Assembly: GCA_037903355.1 (NCBI GenBank)
Contig: JBAJFE010000010.1
Coordinates: 248,001-312,000 of the forward strand
Direction of reading: 5' to 3'
Source of the DNA: Trichuris trichiura
Lineage: Eukaryota > Nematoda > Enoplea > Trichinellida > Trichuridae
DNA length: 64,000 bases
Position numbers and translations under genes: made by a program. Below, in pieces: positions 49,573 through 63,000 of the stretch (positions are counted from its first letter, which is position 1; every line of letters starts with the position of its first letter). The notes under the pieces are model-generated. The model saw only the letters and a program-made list of their open reading frames with translations. It made no database searches and was not told where the DNA came from.

Positions 49573-52500
49573 ATGTTGTTGTTGACTATCGTTTTGTTTA
49601 TATCAGTGCTGTTATTGACTGACTTGAATGCTGAAATCAATGTCAAATCGTATCGTGAGACAGACTGTTCCGAAAAGTCATTCGGGTGCTACGGAACTTC
49701 AAGATGCAGTCCTGAGTACTTTTGTTGCCGTGGGTTACTAGAGCCTACAGTTTACCGCTGCTCCAGTCCTCTAGTATGATTTCATGCAAACTGTACACAT
49801 CATATCTTAAAAATTTCAGGTTTGGGATCAAAAGAGTCGCTCCTGTCGATGGGAAACTTTGACAGAAAGTTGTCAGGAAGAGGTTAAAAAAATTAAGCGT
49901 TCAAGTGTCCCTTTCATTCAGAAAGGAGAACGCATTGTTATGAAGTCGAATGGTAAATCTTCTTGTAGATTTATCTTGAAAAACTAGAGCAATAACAATT
50001 TTTAGCGCACATCTGTCGCGGAAGACAAAACGGTCGTTATGCTAATCCTGAGTCTTCATGCAGTTCTTTTTTCATCATTTGTTATGATGGCAGCGAATAT
50101 CTCGTATCATGCGCGAAAGGCTACCTTTTCAGCTCGGCAAGTGAGAGCTGCCTACCAGCCGACGAAATTAAGGAATGCGCTGTATCTATGTACGTTTTTG
50201 GAAAGTACCGGACAGAAGTTGCGCCGGCGAAACTAAGTAAGTATTACAAAAAAAGCATCAGGACAAAGAAATTTAAAATATTCTATTACGGGAAGCTTTC
50301 TCGTGCATCGGACGTAGGGATGGAAATTATGAAAACCCAAGCAACCCTTGCAGCAGGCGCTTTTTCACTTGCATCAAAGGCAGTACAGCCCTGCGATTTT
50401 GCCCGAAGCAAGCTCGGTTTGATAAGGATGTTGACAAGTGCAACTTCCCTGAATACATAAGAAGTTGTGGTGGCTCAACAACTACCACAATGGCGCCCGT
50501 AACTGCACCAGCACAAGGCCAAGAGAAAAGAAACATTCAAGTAACAGAAGTTCCGGCTGATGCAGTTCCTACACCAACTAGTTTGGGTAAAAATCGTTTT
50601 TCTCCAAAAAAGTAATTTTCCCTTTTTTCTATTCAGTGCTGAGTTGCGACGACAAGGATGACGGTCAATACCCTGACCCTGAAAAATCATGCAGCTCCAG
50701 ATATTTTACCTGCTTGTCGGGTTTTACTTTTTCAAGGCAGTGCCCTCCGTCACTCTTCTTTGACCCTGCTACGATGGCTTGTACGTTTCGACAGTACATA
50801 GCAGCGTGCGGTGGAAAATCTACTACCACCACAGAAGAGCTGACAGAAGCACCATCCACTAAAATTACAGGTACCTTAATGAGTCAGTCTTCAAGTGCAG
50901 TCCCATTAGTGCATTGCAGCCCCTGAGTTTAACTGTAATGAGTTGCCACTTGGAGTTTATGCTGATCCAGACAATTCATGTTCACAAGTTTTTTACACCT
51001 GCGTGGGTTCTTCAAGTGCAGTCAAAATGCGCTGTCCAAAAGGAACGCGTTTCGATGAGCGAAAGAGCAGCTGCAACTTTCCATCTGAAATGCCTGAGTG
51101 CGCCAAACAAGGCAATAAAACAGTGGGACAAACTGCGAAGCGCTCTGACAAACAGCTTGGAAGTAAGTACCTGGATTTAAAAGATGAGCGGTTTAGGTGT
51201 GCTAACAGAGAATATCCTTTTGTCAGAGGAGTTGAACAAAACGTTTGGATATATGGAGAAGCAATGCTCCAAGTTTTACTATGAATTTATTAATTCCAAC
51301 AGGGTACGGAAGAGGCAATGCAACGAATCACTTTACTTCGACTTCGAAAGCAAACGATGCCTGAACAAGTCCGATGTTGCTTCTTGCCTGAACGACAGTG
51401 CCCCCGTTGACGCTGTTACGAATAGTAAGCAAAAGTTTTGATAAAAACCGTTTTCACAGCAAATCTTAGGACGCCCATTCGACTGTAAATATCTACAAAA
51501 CGGAAATTATTTACCTCCAGGCATTGCATGTCCAGACTTCCACTATAAGTGTGAAGATAAGAAAACTTTTCTTAATGTCTGCCCCACTGGCAGTACATAC
51601 AGTAGGGAAAGTTATTCTTGCAAACCAAAGAAAGAAGTGCCGGAATGCACGCTTTCCAAAATGTCTTACTGTGAGAACAAAAAGAACGGATTTTACCAAG
51701 ACCTGAAATACTGCTCGAAGTTCTACCTCTGTCTTGATGGAGAAGAAATGAATTTCGATTGCGACAAGGGAACAGTTTTCGACTGGCGTTCGAAAGCCTG
51801 CCTACCTGTAAGCGAAGCCAGTCCACCCTGTGGAACACAGCGTAGTTAGACCCCACGGAGACCATCGCCTACAGTCCAAAGTAGCTGATTATTTTATTGC
51901 AGGAAAGTTTCATTGCAAAGGAAAAAGCAAAGGTTATTATGTGCATCCGCAGGACTGCACCAAATACTATTTTTGCAAGAATGATAGGTCGAGCTTGTTG
52001 GAATGCGAAGAAGGCATGGGTTATCATCCGGAGAAAATGCAATGCTTGCCTCTGGCGGAAGTGCCAGGTTGCACTGTTAGGAAACGTACTTCTGCAAATG
52101 CGGGTATGTTTTACTGGCACTTTTTAGAGTGAATGCCGCTGTTACTCGAACCATTACCAACCTTAATCCCTCTATAATCAGCTGATCAAGCACTTTAACC
52201 TTCATACGAGCCAAGTTTTCTCAAACTGGCCGGAGCCCAAGCGAAGTTAAAAATGACTTGGAGGTCATTTTGGATATTTATCACTTAGAGGATTACGTTA
52301 GCATAATTTTTGAAATTGTGTATGTATCATGGTTTGAAATTGACCCATATGGCTTCATTGTGCTTTATGAAACACTAATGTTTTGTAGCAAACTGTCTGC
52401 TTTGAGAAAACCTCAGTGCTTTCAGATCATACCTAATTCGTCGTCTGGGTATCAGCGCTGGCAAAGGATCAGGGAGAACTTGAAAGCACCGTTTATTTCA

Positions 52501-54416
52501 CCCCAGACAAACGTTTTCTATAGTACCGGAAAATCTCGTTGTGAGAAGTTACCAAAGATAAGCTTATGACAAGCATAGTCATAAGCACTTTCAAGTGCTT
52601 ATGAAAACGTTATGAAGTGTTTAATAATATTGAGATTTATTTAACGATCTTGATAAAATCAAATGCACTGTAGTTAATCTTACAGTGCGCAGCTGATGCA
52701 CTAGAGCAGAGGTGGGGAACCTTTTTGCTGCCGCGGGTCGTTTCGACGTTTATAAGAACATTCGCAGGCCGTACAGAATACGCAAAAGGAATACATAACT
52801 AGCCTGATGCTCCCTGCTTTTTAGGCAAGATTTATGTTATTGCCAGGATTCACATTAAATAAGTTTATCGCATTTTCAAAAAATGAACTCCCGCAGTCAC
52901 ATTTTACTGAATCTCGCATCCATGTGCGGTTGACTCAGCGGGTGAGAGGGAATGTTTCGCAGGCCGGATGTTCCACATCCCTGCACTAGACTGTAACTTA
53001 ATGATAGCGGAAACAATATTTGTGTCCGTTTGCTTGTTCAGTGGCGACATAGATTATATTATTAGTAATAGATTAGGATGAAGTTCAAAAATTCAACGTA
53101 ATTTACGCGGTTTCTTTACTTTCAGGTAAAAGTAACATTTGCGGAGAAAGAAATGCAAATGCAATTATGGCTAACCGGTACCATCCTTCAGAGGCAATTC
53201 TCTGCATTCATCACAATGCATATTTCATCAAATGTTGGAATGATGCGAAGCCATCTTTGGACCCAGAGTCTTTGACTTGTGTTCCAAATATGGAAAAGCA
53301 CCCCAGCGATACAAAAACTAGTCTAGTGAAACTTTCAGTTAGAAGGAACATAGAAGGTAGTTTTATTAATAAATGCGCACTATGTATACTATAAGCAGTA
53401 ATCTGGTTTAATACAAGGCCAAACTAAAAATATTTTTAATAGAGGTCGTGTACTAAGTCCATTAGAGCTCATCCATGAGGATGACTTTGGTTATCTTTAA
53501 AATATAGCCTTGCTTTGTTTGTTTTCATACTAATCAAAGGAGCGTAACGAATCAGTGTTGTAGGGCCACTTTTCGACTGCACTGACAAAATGAATGGCAG
53601 TTATGCACCCAGCGAAAGCAATTGTACCTCGTATTTTTATGAATGTATGAATGGTAAGCCATTCCTTGTACGTTGTCCAGGAGACATGATGTTCTCCAAC
53701 AAAAAGCTCGAGTGCGTCGATCTGATTCCACAGTCTGATTGCTGGAGACAAGCGATGAACTCACCCTGCTACAATCGAGCATCCGGCTTTTATCCTCATT
53801 CAATGGACTGTAGTAAATACATTATTTGCATCGACGGTCGTGAACTCATCCTGAACTGCCCTGATCGATTAGTTTACGATCCTCAACGCAAAGCATGCTT
53901 TCCCAGTGAGCAGGTGGATCTGCCTTGCGGTGCAGGCAGTATCAGTAAGCAGTTAACCTAGATGTATAGTTATGTCACAGTGGAATGCCTTTGTGTAGCC
54001 CCACCTTTCTTTTGCGATGAAGATGATGAATATGAAGAAGAAATATTTCAAGATGAAACTGATCCTACGTACTTCTATAAATGCACAGGAGGTCGACCAG
54101 TCCGATACTCGTGCCAAGAAGGGCATAAATTTGATGAAGCAACATCGCGATGTGAAATCGACGATAAACTTTCTTTAATGAGTATTTGTGAATGTGTACC
54201 TAATTTACTTTTTCTTTACTCATGCTTCCAGATCCTGATGAAAAGTGCAAAGTAAGAAAAAACGGGCTATATGTAGACGTTCGTAACTGTGGAAGTATGA
54301 TACTTTGCAACAATGGTAATTCTTATTTATTAACGTGCAAAGATGAAGAAAAACCCATACTGAATCCAGAAACTGTTTCATGCGTGCGATCTTTCCCCGG
54401 ATGCAATGTTCAATAA
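49573..54416 (+). CDS. Secreted chitin-binding protein with about 14 CBM14 (peritrophin-A) units, 13 exons
   Basis: About 1033 residues. Exons: 49573-49773, 49820-49952, 50006-50236, 50296-50586, 50637-50870, 50920-51162, 51209-51424, 51470-51841, 51903-52103, 53126-53356, 53564-53944, 53999-54181 and 54232-54416. A hydrophobic signal peptide (1-20, MLLLTIVLFISVLLL) leads into Cys-rich CBM14 units with the usual aromatic-C pattern, for example YADPDNSCSQVFYTC and QDLKYCSKFYLC. Exons 3-7, 9, 10, 12 and 13 hold one unit each, exons 8 and 11 hold two, and the first unit spans exons 1-2. After the phase-0 first intron, every intron is phase 1. Introns are 45-61 nt except introns 9 (1022 nt, with a hAT copy) and 10 (207 nt). 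The likely role is binding chitin in eggshell, cuticle or gut lining. Units 6, 10 and 13 lack expected cysteines. The acceptor of exon 7 is uncertain. Confidence 0.9.
52579..52604. repeat. 12-bp perfect hairpin in intron 9
   Basis: TCATAAGCACTT and its reverse complement flank a 2-nt loop (TC). The hairpin lies 100 bp left of the hAT copy in the same intron. No function is evident. Confidence 0.7.
52707..52983. mobile_element. Shorter non-autonomous hAT-type copy, 277 bp
   Basis: It begins CAGAGGTGGGGAACC and ends with the inverted counterpart (reverse complement CAGGGATGTGGAAC). It is flanked by CACTAGAG (52699-52706) and CACTAGAC (52984-52991), a 7-of-8 target duplication. Its reverse complement matches the left part of the 726-bp element at 1326-2051 over a long stretch, including ACCGCACATGGATGCGAGAT. 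It is therefore an internally deleted, older member of the same family inserted in the opposite orientation, inside intron 9 of the chitin-binding gene. Confidence 0.88.
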
Positions 54417-54456
54417 AGGAAACGATTTTGTCATCAACCGTTTCTTCAGGTAAAAG

Positions 54457-54462
54457 AATAAA
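54457..54462 (+). terminator. Poly(A) signal of the chitin-binding gene
   Basis: AATAAA 41 nt beyond the stop codon. Another AATAAA overlaps the stop codon itself (CAATAAAGG), so the 3' untranslated region is probably very short. Confidence 0.5.
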
Positions 54463-57042
54463 TGAATGTGTATGTTTCATCAAGAATGTACTTGGCGACT
54501 ATGATCTTTGAAAGTTTTTTGCCAACTCAACAACTACAGCTCGCTTCCCTCAAACTGTTAGACTTGCTCGGACCTTGCTTTGAGAAGGATAGACACATTT
54601 CTTTCTCACTGCTTCTTTACAGGAGGTGCTTTACTTACAAATGAAACACCCAAAATAAATTTGATGATCCATACAAACTGCATTGTTTTTGAAGTCTTAC
54701 CTGCTGATAAGAATATTTTTTTATTTTATCGACCAAAATTCAGAGATCATGATCAGAGATTTTTGTATTGAAAGTATTTGCCTTTACATATTGAAATGCC
54801 CATCAGTTTTACTGTCCGCAGCGGAAACGCTGTCCTGGGTAATCGCTAATGTTCAGCATAAAAACTTAAACGCGATGAAATACAACTCGTTTTTGAATCA
54901 CCCTTTCTATGAACTTGTGCTCATTATCAGTATCATAAGGAACTTGTGATGACTGAAGAATTCTGGGCGGAATTTTTGATCGGCGACAAAATCTGTTAGC
55001 CGCTTCACTGAGTTCTACTCTCGATTTCTAATTTCATCGTGTTCATCAATGAAAATTTCAGTTCTGTATGGTTATGTACGCTCTCTACCAATTCTGTGAC
55101 AGCAGACAGAACATTGTAACGTTTGCAGAAAATTGAATGATTGATAGTGCAAGAACGCAAGTGTATCTTACACTTCCGCACATGAACACTATCGACCTAA
55201 ATGTTCTAACAAGTAGGGCGTACGCAGAAGACAAATATGAGAGTGGCCATTGCCTATAACGCATATACACCGAAGTATGATAAAAGTGATAGGAAGAATC
55301 CAATCAAGTCCGTTAATATAGGCAACCGATAATGGAAACATGCTTGACTTCGAACTCAAGCATTTTTCAATTACTCCAAAAACGTGCTCATCAACTGTAC
55401 TCGCCTTAGGCATGTTAGAAACCACAGAAAGTCAACGTGATTGTCGTCATGGAGTCAGGGTGAAGCAATAGAGGAACAGTTTCCGCATTTTAGGAAGGAT
55501 AGCAAGTAGAACTCGAACAGCTTGTCACAACCTGGTAAACGCTATTTAACCACGCATCTTAGCAAAAGTTCAGTGCGTCAGGATTACTCTTTCAGTATGA
55601 TTTCACTACACACCATGTGCAGCTCTCACATGCACATGGATTTGTCAAGATTTAAGTGCCTTCAGCATTTTTAAATGAGTATTATGTTGCACGTTATAGT
55701 TTACAAAGCGTTAATGTACGCCGGGCCAGAGTTTCAACTACTAATTTTTTTTATAAATTCAAAATTCACGTTGCAAAGGGGTGACTGAGTGAGCAGAATT
55801 GGGTTATGAGTACTGGCGCTGAATACGCATAGTACAGCTTTAATTTTGCAGGCGTCAGCGATAGATCTTTCGCTTCCTAACAAGATCCATCTAGCACATA
55901 ATAAATACTGTGCACTGAACAATGCTCACCCCTCATATATGTGATGCATTCCTGAAGGTTTATCAGAAAAGGTTATCCTTTTCTTGGTTGTTTCAATAGT
56001 TAACTGGTGTGGTACCATTAGAAGAATGATTTTGTTTTACTCTGGCTTTAGGTATGCAATGATTCAAACCAGACTCCCCTACTTAGCTGACAAAACTGGT
56101 AGCTCGCAGTTGGCGTTGTTATTCGTCACACAGAATCATCAGACTCTGGCAAAACAAGGCAGAAGAGGATTGCATTTTAGGGCATCACAGGAACAACTGA
56201 AAAGTTTTTCATAAGTACTCATGAAGTTGAACTCAATGTCAAAGCGGAGAACACTCAACGGCTCTTGAAGTAATAAGTATCAAAAATAATAAATGAAATG
56301 GGGCGTAAACAAAATTAAATTTGTTTACCTTATTTCATTCCGTGGTGCTATATTGAATCTCCCATACCTTATGAACATGCACGCCTGACTTTAGCCGTAT
56401 ACTGCACTCAGACTGGCATATTATTACCATCAGCACAAAGCTGCCTTTTATTCCCCTTCAAGAATAGGAAAACATAAAAAGTTCTCTCTACGGCTGTACT
56501 ATGGTTTATTTTGTAGCCAGTGTGCTCGAGGCAGTCAAAACATAACTCAAAAGGGAGTGATTTTGTGCTTTATAAAAACTCAGCTAAGCTATGAAGTTAT
56601 TAATAATAGCAAGCTGACAAATGAACGGGTGTGGATTTGTCATCCTGCTTTCTGAGTACACAGGGAATGGCTCATTTCATTAAGAACTGTAAACGTTGCG
56701 AACTTATCAAATTTTACTGATGACATCAGAAACAGTCATGCTTTCGATTTCACTGGACCTGGCAGTTACTTTTCTTCTTAACTCTGCTAAGACGTTTCGG
56801 GGTTAAGATGGTTTCTGCACTGATGAAAACTGACTACACGAAAGGAATCTATACATTCATCAGAGTGCGCATTTCATTGAATGTTTAATAAATCAGTATT
56901 GCCTAAATTAACGTTATGCTGCACTTTCTGGAAGCTGTATTCCATAGGCCAATCATCATTCCATTTAGTCCGCACGCATTACTTACGAACGCTCTGAATC
57001 AGACTGTTCAGGACGACTAAAACGATGTACTTGACTTAGCAT

Positions 57043-57086
57043 CCCAGAAAGTAAGGCGGTTTTGACCAACCGCCTTACTTTCTGGG
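57043..57086. repeat. Perfect 18-bp inverted repeat (hairpin)
   Basis: CCCAGAAAGTAAGGCGGT (57043-57060) pairs exactly with 57069-57086 across an 8-nt loop, TTTGACCA. It stands alone in intergenic DNA with no run of T after it and no neighbouring gene. It could be a relic of a fold-back element or an RNA hairpin. Confidence 0.85.
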
Positions 57087-60000
57087 TAAGTAAGTGACAT
57101 TGTGACATTTGAATACAAAGCACTCAGTAACGGGTCCGTTAACTTTTACGGTAGAGTTTATTTGGGGTAGAACCCGTTGTTTAAAACTGATATTGTTCCC
57201 TGAAAGTTGAACTAATAGTTTTCACCGCTGAGGACTGACTGGTCAGGGGTGAACCACAAAGTCCAGGAGAATAAAACCAACTTTAAAAGGGAGTTTTTTC
57301 ATAAAATAAGCTCTACCGTAATGTGCCTCATGCTATTCAGCTCGGTTAGTAGTGGCAGGACGCACGAAAAACTATTTTTTATTTCAGCTGTATTCCATTT
57401 TAGAGTTTCAATACATTGCGCGGTTATTCCCCAGTAGCTCATCAGAACTTAAGAACAATTGAACTAACTGAGTTGTTAGTAATCTATTGATCTTACTCGA
57501 TTCTGAAACGATATCGCAATGCGATAATATGAAAAGAATTAGGTTAATATTTGTAGTTGGAATGCGAAGAATCTAAACTGCTTGACAGTTTCAGTTATCA
57601 TTTGTAGTGGTCATTTGGTTCCAGCATCTCGCAAGTGCCTGTTGCTGGGGAGCAGGACACTTTGTGCCAGTTTCGTAAACTTTAAAAGCGGCTAGTCGTT
57701 TTACGATGTTGCCATAACACAATTATAATTCTTTACTGGCGATGAGATGGTTTCCCGACAGCGCAAACAGTCGTAAGAACTGTAATAAACCTTACTGAAC
57801 AGACCGCTGGTTATGGAGACGTGATTATCTTATTGGGACAGTTCACTAATCCGCTGGGATTTAACCAAGTTTTCCTGATTAAGCTTTCACAGTTCAGTCT
57901 TTAACTGTACCCCACGGCACGGTGAATATTCGAACATGCCCTGAGTAATAAAGATGCATGAAAGGACAGTGGAGCTGTAATTTTGAAAGAATTTAAATTA
58001 GTGTTGACAAACACTAAATCAACCTTAACTGTAAACTTAACATACTTTTCCAATGTCAACTTTTTCGTTGTTCAGTTCGAACTAATGCAGAATCCTCAAT
58101 CGCGAAAGAGAAAATAATCTACTCAAATCTGTGTACTTTATTCCCTGCAGAAAATGTCATTCATAGGCTACATAGTTCGATATAAATAATCAGCACTTCT
58201 GTTTATGCTTTGTTCAGTTCACTTGCAATACGAAGTAAGGAAAAAGTGGAAAACGTGTGCAGTTAAGATAAACCACATCAGTACTCCACACTTCCATATC
58301 ACTTGTTGCTTTAACAGGTATATTCAAGATAAAGATCATAAATCAGAAGCTGACTTAACATTACCAATTAATCTAAGGATATTTGATAAATTGAAGTAAT
58401 TTCCTGTTTCTCTTTCTGTGCGCAGTTATTGAATAGAAAATTTACCTAATTCAAGAGGCGGACAAAGCTTTAGCTGTCGTTTAGACTGATCTTAAATATT
58501 TGGTAACTACTCGCCTAATTCTTGCTGGGAAATACATCAAATGTAAGCCACATGCTTCCGGAAGAGATTGAGTAGATCAGCGTTTCAGGGCTCTGTAGTC
58601 CGCTAACTACGCGGAAAAATTAACATTATCTAGCTTGTTTGCGAGTATTTCTTACATGATTACATGGCGTCTTGGGTAGTAGATTACCTAATTTAATTGT
58701 ATGATGCACTTCCTGGAAGTTGTACTTTACCACAACTTACGGTGAATGCAAAGGAATTGCGGAAGTATCACATTCCAAAAAGAAAGTGACAGGCTGCATC
58801 TGTGCCACCTGAACAAGGTTATGACAATTTACAAATAATATGCCCTATATTTTTGATCCATGTGTCTGAATAAATGATGGAATGCCTACACACTGTATTA
58901 ATAATAACACTGCCATGTAGTTACTCGTTAATAATTAGAAGTTGAAAATGTTTAATAAATCAAAGGCCCTGAAGAAGGGTATAAAGCCTGTTTTCCTCAA
59001 AACATGCTTGAGGCACCCGGAGCATACTTTCCATTCAAAGGGTGACCATACCGCTTCCTGTTTTAGAGCCTACGTTGTTCCTAGCAATCGTGATTGATCA
59101 GAGCGCTCTCTGGCTAGCAGCAACAAATGCCACCTTGTCGTTGAACAGGTTGTTTCAAGAAGACCGCCCAGTGAATAAAAAGAGCGCAAGAAAGATCAAC
59201 TGCTGACATTGTCATACCAACTACGGCTGTTCAGTGCCAGCTTTCTGCGTCGGCCATTTAACGCCTCGTATTCAACCACCTTTCGCCTTCCATTGCGAAC
59301 TGAGTGGCAAACTCAAGCGTCTATTACTTTTGCAGTGATGCACTTCTCTTATCTTCTTCATATTTTGGTAAGCGCTAAGAATGAAAAGTTTTAGCAGGAA
59401 GCCCCATTCCTCTTAATACCGTACAATGAGCATTAAATACAGAATGTTGGTGTTGATGAAAGAAGGCATGAGATATACCTTCTTTCAGTTTTGGAGTTCA
59501 GAACACTCTAAAATTCAACACTGAAATTCTCCACGAAAGTTTATGGTTTTAGCATTTTTCATTTGATATAATAAATCACGCTATTATTTAACTTAAATTT
59601 TATCATAGGTTTTTTCGAATCATTTTATGAAATATACGCAAAAAGCAAACCATGCGATCGAGAAAGTTCCATATTTCCCATGATAACTGAAGATTGCCCT
59701 GACTTACAACGTAGACATTTGTTGCTAATCATTTTACCGTGCGCGATTTTCAAAACCAGTATTTTACTGTTTAAACGGTATGCTCATTTTGCATGAAAAA
59801 GAAACGCACCTGCATCCATATGTGACGATGTTATCAAATCTGGACTGCTGTGACTTTCAGTCATCTGCGCAAAGCTTTTACATTCTTCTTTAGCTTCCTG
59901 TGCTCATCGGCTCCACCACTCCGAGTGACCAAGGATTACAGGGTAAGTCCATGCAGTTGATTCTTGTTCACACGTTACTATAAGCGTTTTGTCTGCTAGC

Positions 60001-63000
60001 ACGCACCGTATTCTGCCCATTTATAACTATGTTTTTAGGTTGATTAATTATGCAAATAGCACTACTTACGGAGTTTGAATGGCAAAAGTGAAAGGATAAG
60101 TTAAACATTGCACTTGAAAGGTCACGCTTAATGGTGATCATCTCCCTTGGTGTTTAAATGATTCTTGGCTTTGTTTATCAGCGCCACCATATAACTGTGA
60201 CTAGCGCGATTTTTTGACGGCACGCAGATTTCACAGTGTTACGTGTAGGACTGTTACATTCAGAGCTTGCATTATGAATGCATAAATCAAACTGTTGCTT
60301 TTATCACTGGATTTTTTATCAGCACAGTAGATGAGCTGGACAAAACATACAAAGTTAATATTGTATGCACGACACGCTCCAGCGCGTTAAACATTTGCAT
60401 GCGTTTATATCTAACTCTCTCAGTTCACTCAGTTCTGCTATCAGTAATGATATCTCAAAGTGAAGGTGAGCTATATTGCGCGTCGTAATGGCGTTTTTAT
60501 CGCGATGAGAACGACTGCATCAATTAGATTTAATCGCAAAGAGAAAGGAGTTGATTATGTGCCTTTTGATGTCACTAGTTCAGGTCAGCGAAGCTGTAGC
60601 ACCGCAGGCGGTAGTTCTTAACTTCTGTCGCTCCCTCCTTAACCTAAATTGGAAGGAACAATTCGTGGGGGCATGTTGATTATCAGTTTTTGCTTTTAGC
60701 GTAACCAGAAACATAAGAAAGGATGCGCTAATATTTTCAGGCCAATCCACAAGAGCAGAATTACAACCCACAATTAAATATTTTAGAATTTTTACTAAAA
60801 ATGCGTCGTTGACGAATAGAACATGCAGTAGTCGCGAGCTTTGCTAAAAGTCATAGCTGAGTGGCATCAGAACGTAGAATTGCCTCGTAACAACAGTCTT
60901 CTCATTTTAGGTTATGATACTCATAATCTAGTCAGCATCAACATAACTTGCATCAGTAGTGCAGCTGTTCATATCAGTTTGATAGAGCCAAAGGTCTTCT
61001 TCATATTTAGTCAAAATAAACCCTGTACTGAGGAATTTGTCCTAGTTTGAAAACTTTGCCCATTTGGAACATCACTGGAGAAAGCTGCTTTCCCCCTTAA
61101 GCACGTTAGTTTCCCACTAGCCATAAGCCCATATCAGCCTAAATGAGCTTGATCAAATTTATTTACTTTTAATGTTCTCATGGCAAAAACAGTCTGTCCT
61201 CTCGATCATAAAACATATTACATTGCATATATAAAGGCTAGAATTTATCCTCAGCAGAAAAGTTGCTAGCAACGCTTATATAAAAAAACGCTTGAACAAA
61301 AGCGGTTTCTACTAAGAAGGTCCGGTTTCTGAATGTTACTCAATGTCAAAAATGAAAGCGAGATGTGGCTAACAAACCTGTTTCTTTTGATTAGTTTCAG
61401 GTTTAATTGTATAACAGCGGGAATCCTATTTTCATGAATGTAACTTCATCTCGTTTGACCTTACAGAAGGCGAGCGGTATGAAGTAGCTCCTATGTCGCA
61501 AGAATGACCACAACTATCCAAGTAGAAATTAAAATGTTCAGTGGTACAACGAAGACGAATAGTAAATGCAGTGTCACGAAAACTTTGGGTATTTTCATAA
61601 AAGCAACATAAAATGAGGGAGCAGTCGATTTATTGGAAAGACGTGAAGGCATGAGAACTAAGACCAACAGTGCTATTATTATTTGCATTTTCGGAAGATT
61701 TGTTCTATTTGCATTTGAAACTGGTAAGGCAAAAGTGATGCAACTGCTTGACTGATTATGTCAGACAGTCATATCCCTCGAACATGTAGTATGGCAGCCT
61801 GCTTGCACTTGGATTGATACAATGTGCTAATAGAACTACTACTACCACTTGCTCCTCCAGCATATGAGAGAAAAGAAATTGTTCTAATTTTTGAAGAACT
61901 GGGCTCATCTGAAAGCAAGCAGCTTTTCTGAGCTTACGAAATTATTCTAAGCTGTAATCCATGCAAATATTTAGCATTACGTTGCCATAGCCCTGCGGGG
62001 TTGACGTTTCTAACTGCTTTAGATTGCATCATCGTCACTGTTTTCTATTTGCATGGGAAACACGCTTTGTCACCACGTGGTGGTAAGATGACTCTATGCG
62101 TTTGATGAAAAACTGCCTTCGAATCAACGAAGCGGAAATAGGTTGCAACCTAATCAAACAATGCCCATGACTACCCTCCTCCCACTGCGTAAAACTGGCT
62201 CATATAGAGACAAGAAAATAGCACGTTACTGAGTCATGTTGATCCTCTCACAAATTTGAACAAACGCACTTGTACTAGTACAACACTGAAATTGCCTTTT
62301 TGGAAGTTAGTTTTACCTTATCAATATCTTCAGCACTTGTGACTATCAATCTCCACGCGTAAAAAACGTATTAGTGCGAAATATTTTTGTACGTCAGTAC
62401 TAGCGGTAAAGGCTAATTGCAGTGTAAAATATAGTGCTAACTGGAAGTCATGGTAGACCTTATTTGGAGGACCTCCCTGTTGAGGTGTTCAGAATACGAA
62501 TTTGAGCGCTTTATTTGCCTCGCCTATTCTAAAGTTACATTGCCAATGATCTTAATCCATAAAAATATCTGAGAACAAGTAGAACAAAAGCTGAACTTCT
62601 TTGTGAAAACAGCATGGCGTACGTTTTGCTCTCCATTATTATTTCGAAGCTGCCGTCCAACTTATCACGCTTTTTAATTTACTTGAGTGTGTATCATTAC
62701 GTATTTAAACTTGGAACTTGCTAACTGCCGTAAACGGCTCACTTAACTGGAGAGAACACTCTCACTTTGCTGTCGCTTGTGGGAGCTGCTATTATAAACT
62801 GTTTCTTACATGTAGACAAATGGGTGTACCAGGAAAGACGCTGGAACCAGTGCGTCTTTTTTACATTTTAGTTTGTCATTTGTTTTTTTCACAATGTCTC
62901 CTAAAAGTATTTGTCTTTCCCTGCTCGTTTGATTCTCAGTTACTGAATCGGGAGTAATACGAAGTAATAATCGAGCAGCTAAGCGTCACAAGCTAACTTG

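Noticed and set aside
56291..56342. Imperfect palindrome around AAATTAAATTT
   Set aside because: It is AT-rich with several mismatches and can arise by chance in this base composition.
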